This document shows, in pieces, positions 58,484-64,000 of a DNA stretch of 64,000 nucleotides. A model generated the notes under the pieces. It was not told where the DNA came from and searched no databases. It saw nothing but the letters and a program-made list of their open reading frames with translations. The number at the start of each line of letters is the position of its first letter. Position 1 is the stretch's first letter. The stretch is taken from the NCBI GenBank assembly GCA_017165825.1, contig CM029377.1, positions 20,995,865-21,059,864 of the forward strand, read 5' to 3'. A program made the position numbers and the translations under genes. Origin of the DNA: Hepsetus odoe (lineage: Eukaryota; Chordata; Actinopteri; Characiformes; Hepsetidae).

Positions 58484-60616
58484 CAGGAATCCTGACTGCG
58501 TCAACGCGATTTGGATCGGTGCCGAAAGTACTTTGTGAGTTATAGCTTCACTGCGCGTTGTTTGAATGATATTGGTGTATGTGTGTGTTTGTGTGTGTGA
58601 TCATGTATGTGAACTTTTTTAAATCCTTTGAAGCTCTACACATTTTGCTACACAATTCATCATAAAATGGATATGTTTAGAAGGGAAACATATTAAAAAG
58701 TAAAAATGCTCCCACTTACTTCCTGTCCAGAGGCTTCACTTTATTTAAAGCCTCTTTGGGAGAGACAAGATGCTGATGTTTCCAGATGACCCTACAGGTT
58801 TCACATGTCTTTCATTTTTGTGGAGAAATGAATGAATTCCTGACGGTTTGCATGGGGTACGTCGGGGAACCGGCCTCCTGTTGGTGGAAGAGGGGGATGT
58901 GGGCATGTCCTAGCGCAGGTTTCACAGGGTCTGAATACTTACGCATATGTGATTTTGTCAGATTTTTTTATTGTTAATGGATGGTGGGGTTTTGGGTGCA
59001 GGTTGATGAAAAAGGAATAAACCAAATCCCTTTAAAGATTAAACCTGAAACTTATACCTTAATATGGTGTGTGTGTGTGTGTGTGTGTGTGAGTGTGTGT
59101 GTAGTTGCTGGTATGTGTGGCTATTTTGCAGGGAAGCTCTCCTACATGAAGACCTGTCAGGAGAAGTTTAAACGTTTGGAGAATTCACCTTTAGGAGAAG
59201 CGCTCAGGCAGAGAGGACGACGTCATCCACCGTGAGCACACACAGACACACTATATTAAGGCTTGAAAGAAATTCTCACACATTGCAACTCAGGCTTTTA
59301 TCACTAGTGTTTAGGATCAGAAGGTCATGGATTTGAATCCCGGACCTGTAGGTTACCCTGAGGTTCCCTTGGTCAAGGTACCATCCCCATCACTGCTCCA
59401 CAGGTGCTGGATATGGCTGCCCCCTGCTGGAGTTTGGTGGATTCTGCTTCTTTTGTTCCCACCTGGACACGTTCCCATCAGTAGTCACCCAGATCTTCTC
59501 GGTTTGAATATCTCCAACTTTGAGGTTTGAGCGGCAGTAGAGACTTTTGTTATTCACAGAAAGGATTTGGACGACTATTGACCTCTAGTGTCGGGTCCAA
59601 TAGCCAAATTTGGATCCGGACGTGTCTGGTGGACTAAATTTAGGGATGTGGAGAAGTGAGGTTTGTTCATCAGAATGTCCCTTTAATGTATTATGAAGCA
59701 TGTGTAGTACATTTTTCTCTCTCTCTTTCTCTGTTGTTTGTTCAGGGTTTGTCCTGATGAGCTGAACAAAGACAAGGCATGTCCTGAGTTCCAGTCTGAT
59801 GCACAGAGGGACGCACACCCCTCAGACTTCAGCTACAGCCTGAATACACACTCTCCTCCTCACGGTACACACACATTTTTCTTCTTTCTTCTCCCCCCAT
59901 TAGGTGCCGCCACAGCCCATCTCCATGTCTTCCTGTCCTCTGCATTTTCCCCTTTACCCTTTCCCACTCTATGTCCACTTTCACCACATCCATAAACCTC
60001 CTCTTTGTCCTTCCTCTTTCCTGGCAGTTCCATCTTCAGCGTCTTTGCCCTTACATTATCCTCGTCTCTCCTCTGGACATGTCCAGACCAACACTCTCAA
60101 AAATCACACTTTGTCTCGAACCATCCTACCTGAGCTGTCCTTCTATTGTACTCATCTCTAATCCTGTCCCTCCCAGCGCAAATCTCAGCATCTTTAACTC
60201 TAACACCTTCAGGTCCACCACCTGTCGTTTCATCACCGTCTCAAACCCCTGTTACATAGCTGGTCTCACTACCGTCTCCAACTCATACAACATAGCTGGG
60301 TCTCATTACTGTCTCCAACCCATCTAACATAGCTGGTCTCACTACCATTCTCACTAGCTTCTGGAACTCTCTGTAACAGAGCAAGTCAGTGATGATGAGG
60401 AGGTGCAGAAGAAGCCAGTCTTCTACGAGGATTTGCGGAGTTCAAACAGGGAGGGTGTCCTCAAACCTCCGTCCAACACCATCCCACCAAAGACACAGGG
60501 TTTGAACTGTTTAATTCTAATGATAGGTCATTCTGATTGACTGCCCTTTTTTGTGCCTGATGATTTTTTTCTTCCTTGCAGTGAAGAACATATATGGAGA
60601 CACATGGGAGGAGTGA
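57828..60616 (+). CDS. ociad1: OCIA domain-containing protein 1
   Basis: OCIAD1 is a small membrane-associated protein of endosomes and mitochondria. It has been linked to STAT3 signalling and to respiratory-chain assembly (known of the family, not visible here). Coding exons: 57828-57872, 57985-58069, 58336-58389, 58487-58534, 59105-59231, 59746-59864, 60380-60499, 60582-60616 (633 nt, 210 residues, in frame). The OCIA domain is about residues 20-118: YVPTEEERRVFKECNQESFW, hydrophobic helix VPLLASSMALTQFLI, then VPKVLFAGMCGYFAGKLSY and KTCQEKFKRLENSPLGEAL. The acidic C-terminus has FYEDLRSSNRE and the conserved end YGDTWEE. OCIAD1 rather than OCIAD2 because of the PTEEERRVF start and the YGDTW end. 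It is slightly shorter than the human protein (about 245). Confidence 0.96.
58120..58280 (+). repeat. SINE copy, degraded
   Basis: Box B-like GGTTTGAATCCC, core CCCTTGATTGAGGTACCATC and CACACCCTGCTGG; head and tail are poor. It lies in ociad1 intron 2. Confidence 0.65.
58450..58481. repeat. (TG)n tract at the ociad1 exon 4 acceptor
   Basis: About 16 TG units end five bases before the acceptor AG (TAACAG), leaving almost no conventional pyrimidine tract. Confidence 0.95.
59067..59104. repeat. (TG)n tract at the ociad1 exon 5 acceptor
   Basis: (TG)12 AG (TG)5 runs straight into the acceptor TAG at 59102-59104. Confidence 0.95.
59300..59440 (+). repeat. SINE fragment with CTCF-like motif
   Basis: GTGTTTAGGATCAGAAGGTC, GATTTGAATCCCGGACCTGT, core GGTTCCCTTGGTCAAGGTAC, and CTGCCCCCTGCTGG at 59417-59430; the tail is missing. 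It lies in ociad1 intron 5. Confidence 0.75.
59880..60355 (-). mobile_element. LINE 3' end with local duplication
   Basis: The minus strand has the RDEDN(V)RAKTLKMELPGKRK region and a GTVRMV-like block. The CATAGCTGG(T)CTCACTAC block is repeated three times (60255-60350). It is antisense in ociad1 intron 6 and stops 25 bases before the exon 7 acceptor. Confidence 0.8.
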
Positions 60617-60685
60617 AGACCAACTCAGATGATAATGCACTGAAATACATGCAAATATAAAGTGTGTGTGTGTGTGTGTGTACAG

Positions 60686-60691
60686 AATAAA
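60686..60691 (+). promoter_or_regulatory. ociad1: ociad1 polyadenylation signal
   Basis: AATAAA 69 bases after the stop codon and just after a (TG)n tract. It is the first canonical signal downstream. Confidence 0.65.
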
Positions 60692-61559
60692 AGCTGATTC
60701 ATGTGCACCCTACTGTAGCCCATCCCATCCCACCCAGAAAGTGGTTGAGACATTTCTCTGGTCTCAGCCCTGGACCTCCAAGGCCGATTTCTTAAATTTC
60801 ATTTTATTAAATTTCCTTTCACTCTTGAACTCTCTCTCACTCATTTTCTGAGCCGCATGTCATGATTAGGGTCGCAGGTGGTGCCGGAGTCTGTCCCAGC
60901 TCAGGGTGAAAGGACACCCTGGATAGATCATCACAGGAGACACACACACAACTACCTAGGGGAAAACTTTGCATCTCCAGTCCACCTTTGGAATCTTGGG
61001 GGAAAAAATCGCAGAGACAACATGTCTACACAGAAAGAATCCGGACCATCCCACATGGGAATCAAACCAAAGACCTTGTCACTGTGAGGAGACAGTGTCA
61101 CCTATTGCACGACATGTTAAAAGATTTAATTCTAAAAACAGTTCCTGATAGGGACGTAAAAGATATGTGGACAACTGTGTCAATGCATGAATATACCACG
61201 CACGCGATCCTTAATAAGCTTTGTTCTGATTGGCTCCGCCATCAATCAGGCTAGATCTCTTAAAAGGGGCGGGGCCACGTCGCTTTATGCTGACGTGAGC
61301 GTGTCCTACCCTTTGATACTTTTTTTTTGTGCATTAGTTTCCTGAACGGTGTGTGAATTTTAATGAGCTTTATATGTAGTTATTTTATATTTGTTTAATA
61401 TATATTTAATATTTTTTTTTACATTATGGAAATTATTTTCCATAATAAGAGTCCTTTATCGCGCCGCTATGATTGGTGTCACTCCTAATGCATTTTTTCT
61501 TTGAAAATATATATAATATTGGTAAAGTAAAGCCTTAATAAAATTCTAAAAAAAAACAT

Positions 61560-61740
61560 TTTAAGAAAGGGGGCGGAGACGCCAACATCACGCTCCCGTG
61601 TCACCAGGTCTCGCGATAAGCGGCGAGATCTGAGGCGGATGTTGTTGTTTTGGGTCGGCTCGCGGGACGTGGCTCTAATATTAATAATAACACCGTTAAT
61701 ATTATCCTTAACAACCTCAATACAGGGGTAGAGCCGGCCT
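61560..61740 (+). promoter_or_regulatory. chic2: CpG-rich chic2 promoter
   Basis: CpG-dense sequence with a GC-box-like GGGGGCGGAGAC (61569-61580) and TCTCGCGATA (61609-61618), the reverse complement of the rbpj promoter element TATCGCGAGA. Confidence 0.65.
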
Positions 61741-61764
61741 ATGGAGGACTTTGATGAAATCTAC

Positions 61765-61796
<32 letters not shown>

Positions 61797-63695
61797 GGAG
61801 GACGAGCAGCGGGCCGCGGAGGAGCAGCTCCTCAGATCCGCTCCAGAACCGGTGCTGGTTCGGGGGTCCGGACGAGTCACCGTGTAAGAGCAGCGACCGG
61901 GGGAGCAGTCCTGCTGTTTACTGGGTTCTAGAGGGTCTGAAACCAGACCTAAACACGGAGACCAGTCCTGCTGGTTACTGGGGTTTAGAGGTTCTGCTAC
62001 CAGTCCCAACCATGAAGATCAGTGCTGCTGTTTAGTGGGTTCTAGAGGTTCAGATACCAGAAATGACCATAGAGAACAGTCCTGTTGTGTACTGGGTTCT
62101 AGAGGTTCTGATAACAGAACCGACCATAAAGACCAGTCCAGCTGTTTACTGGGTTATTGAGGTGCATTATGGTACTGACTCATTAAGGAAGGAAAAACCT
62201 ACTTATTCTCAGTTCTACAGCAGCAGGTCATCCTTGCATTGAAGTTTCAGGATTAATAATGTCCTCAGGTGGAAAGGACCCACTTTAGAGTTGGTGGTCA
62301 GTCTGGAGAGGAAGGACTGGGCTGATCTTGTCCTATGAGTGTCTAGTACAGATCTTTAAAAGGGGTTTTTTAAGCTGCATCTGGTTTGGGACCCTCATAC
62401 AATCAACGAAGTGAAAGAAATGGGATTTTCAGTTTTTACACTTTAAACAGAATTAAAAGCTGGGAATGTTGACTTCGTCCCTTTCTGCCCTCAGGTTTGG
62501 ACTCAGCAATAAATTTGAGTCAGAGTTTCCTTCAGCACTTACGGGAAAGGTATGGTGTCCTGCATATCCTCTTTCACCATGTTCATAAATCTCCTCTTTG
62601 TCCTTCCTCTTCTCCTCTTTCCTGGCAGCTCCATCCTCAACATACTGATATGTTCCTCGTGTCTCCTCTGGACATGTCCAAACCAACACAGTCTCACTTC
62701 TCTCACTTTGTCTCCAGACTATCCAACCTGAACAGTCCCTCTAATGCACTCGTCCTTAATCCTGTCCATCCTCATCCCTCCTGACGCAAATCTCAGCATC
62801 TTTAACTCTGTCTTTTCATCACCATCTCCAACCTGTATAACATAGCTGGTCTCACTACCATCTCCAACATGTATAACAAAGTAATCAAAGGTATTTAATC
62901 AAAAGTATTTAAACCGCTCCCCCTTCACCTTCTCTACTGCCTGCAGTTTAGAATTCTCTTTGAACCATGTTGGTAACTAAAAGTTAAATATTAATGTTAG
63001 GATCTTAATCTTAGATGAAGTTGTGCTGAAACCTGTGTTGATTTTAATGCATAAATAAGTTTCCTGACGTCTCCCGACAGACTTATGCACCAGCTGCTTA
63101 CTGAATTTAAGAGGAAAACTGACTGTGTGAAAGTTGTGTATGTTTCTTCTGTTTCTGGTTTGTTAAAATAGAAACGGTGCACTAAAACTCAGAAAAGCTG
63201 TTTAGTGTGTCCTTTGTACTTGACAACGCAAAAAATAAAACTGTGTTAAACTTTGGCCAAGACTTCACAAACTAGACTAAAGAGCCAACTTTTAGGGAAA
63301 AAGGGTAGTGTTTCCATGATTAACTCTTCTGGGTGAAATAAAAGTAGAAACTAAAATTTGCAGAAAACAAATAAAATTAAGCCGATGACTTCAGACCGGA
63401 CTAAAGAGCAAACAGTATGTTTTAAACAGTTTTTATAATGATAACTTTGACAGGCCCAGTCTTCACTCTTCTGGTAGAGTTGTGTGAGAATGTCCTCTGG
63501 GCTGGATGGTTCTGACGTGTCCCTGTGTGTCCTGGACAGGTGGCGCCGGAGGAGTTTAAGGCCAGTATAAACCGGGTGAATGGCTGCCTGAGGAAGACGC
63601 TGCCTGTGAACGTGCGGTGGCTGCTGTGCGGCTGCTTGTGCTGCTGCTGCACGTTGGGCTTCAGTCTGTGGCCCGTCGTCTGTCTAAGCAAACGG
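61741..63695 (+). CDS. chic2: cysteine-rich hydrophobic domain 2 (CHIC2), 5' part
   Basis: CHIC2 is a small palmitoylated protein of the plasma membrane and vesicles. Three coding exons are in the window: 61741-61883, 62495-62549, 63540-63695 (354 nt, 118 residues). The rest (about 60 residues, by comparison with the 165-residue human protein) lies beyond the right edge. The start MEDFDEIYEE matches the family and leads into an acidic run of about 13 glutamates, longer than in human. Then come VRGSGRVTVFGLSNKFESEF, VAPEEFKASINRVN, and the cysteine-rich hydrophobic core CGCLCCCC (96-103) followed by WPVVCLSKR. The donor at 63695 is GTGAG. CHIC2 is preferred over CHIC1 because CHIC1 has a long extra N-terminal region. 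Confidence 0.95.
61906..62170 (+). repeat. 57-bp tandem repeat, five copies, in chic2 intron 1
   Basis: Units marked by CAGTCCTGCTG-TTTACTGGGTTCTAGAGG start at 61906, 61963, 62020, 62077 and 62134, exactly 57 bp apart each time. The array begins 23 bases after the exon 1 donor. Confidence 0.92.
62555..62905 (-). mobile_element. LINE 3' end
   Basis: The minus strand contains MLVWTCPEETRGTYQYVED, GAARKEEKRKDKEEIYE, an intact match to the GGACATGTCCAGAGGAGAC block, and two copies of the TATGTTATACA-GTTGGAGATGG block. It is antisense in chic2 intron 2 and starts six bases after the exon 2 donor. Confidence 0.82.
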
Positions 63696-64000
63696 GTGAG
63701 TGGCCACTTTATCATGAACACCTCCCACTTTATGAAAAAACCCTCCAATTTGATCAGAAAACCCTCTTACTATCATAACCCCCTCCCACTTTATCAGAAA
63801 CCTTTTTTTCAGAAAATTTTTTTTCAATTATTTATTCAGTTTTTTTGTTATTTAATTTCATGCATATTCAGATTTTTCTTTATATACTCTTAAATGTAAA
63901 AATTTTTTATTATTATTATTTATTTAAATTTAGGTTGTTACACTTTGTGGGCCCTTTAAAATGATTTTTTGGGGAAAAAATTAACTTTTTTTTTCATTTA

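Larger units (their letters stand above)
60617..61740. other. interval between ociad1 and chic2
   Basis: Contains the ociad1 3' UTR (about 90 bases), AT-rich sequence without recognisable genes, and from about 61560 the CpG-rich chic2 promoter. A tRNA-like short motif is not seen. Confidence 0.7.

Noticed and set aside
61906..62170. CRISPR-like spaced repeats
   Set aside because: The units are contiguous 57-bp tandem copies without unique spacers, in a vertebrate intron.

Overview
The window is a gene-bearing, transposon-rich stretch of a ray-finned fish (teleost-type) nuclear genome. The evidence is five vertebrate multi-exon genes with GT-AG introns, many tRNA-derived SINEs with fish-style tails, Tc1/mariner and hAT elements, a common fish LINE family, and dense (AC)n and (AG)n microsatellites. 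There is no bacterial, viral or CRISPR content. I rebuilt every coding exon by hand from splice sites and reading phase. All four complete genes close in frame over the whole coding length, which is a strong internal check.

Layout: stim2 (minus, coding 588-12051, 12 exons, about 1022 residues) is followed by an 8.4 kb gene-free interval. Next is rbpj (minus, coding 20409-29147, 11 exons, 495 residues), with a CpG-rich promoter. A 13 kb repeat graveyard (29.4-42.3 kb) contains nested insertions: a Tc1 element inside a LINE and itself hit twice, a Tc1-like MITE inside another LINE copy, a hAT MITE and a foldback element. Then come slc34a2 (minus, coding 42322-52439, 12 exons, 638 residues), ociad1 (plus, coding 57828-60616, 8 exons, 210 residues) and the first three coding exons of chic2 (plus, from 61741, running off the right edge). 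slc34a2 and ociad1 are divergent, with a pair of CTCF-like motifs just upstream of ociad1.

The genes do not form a pathway. stim2 is an ER calcium sensor, rbpj the Notch DNA-binding effector, slc34a2 a sodium/phosphate cotransporter, ociad1 an endosomal/mitochondrial membrane protein and chic2 a vesicle-associated membrane protein. The order matches blocks of human 4p15 and 4p11-4q12, but cckar, tbc1d19, sel1l3 and smim20, which separate them in human, are not seen here.

I found no clearly new biological system. The points most worth a second look are: a greatly enlarged stim2 last exon built on a repeated RK-x-SR-E motif; SINE tails that appear to provide the 3' splice-site pyrimidine tract of one stim2 and one rbpj exon; a SINE family that spreads a perfect CTCF-like motif; three identical TATCGCGAGA sites at the rbpj and chic2 promoters; four acceptors preceded by (TG)n; and nested insertions whose history can be reconstructed to the base.
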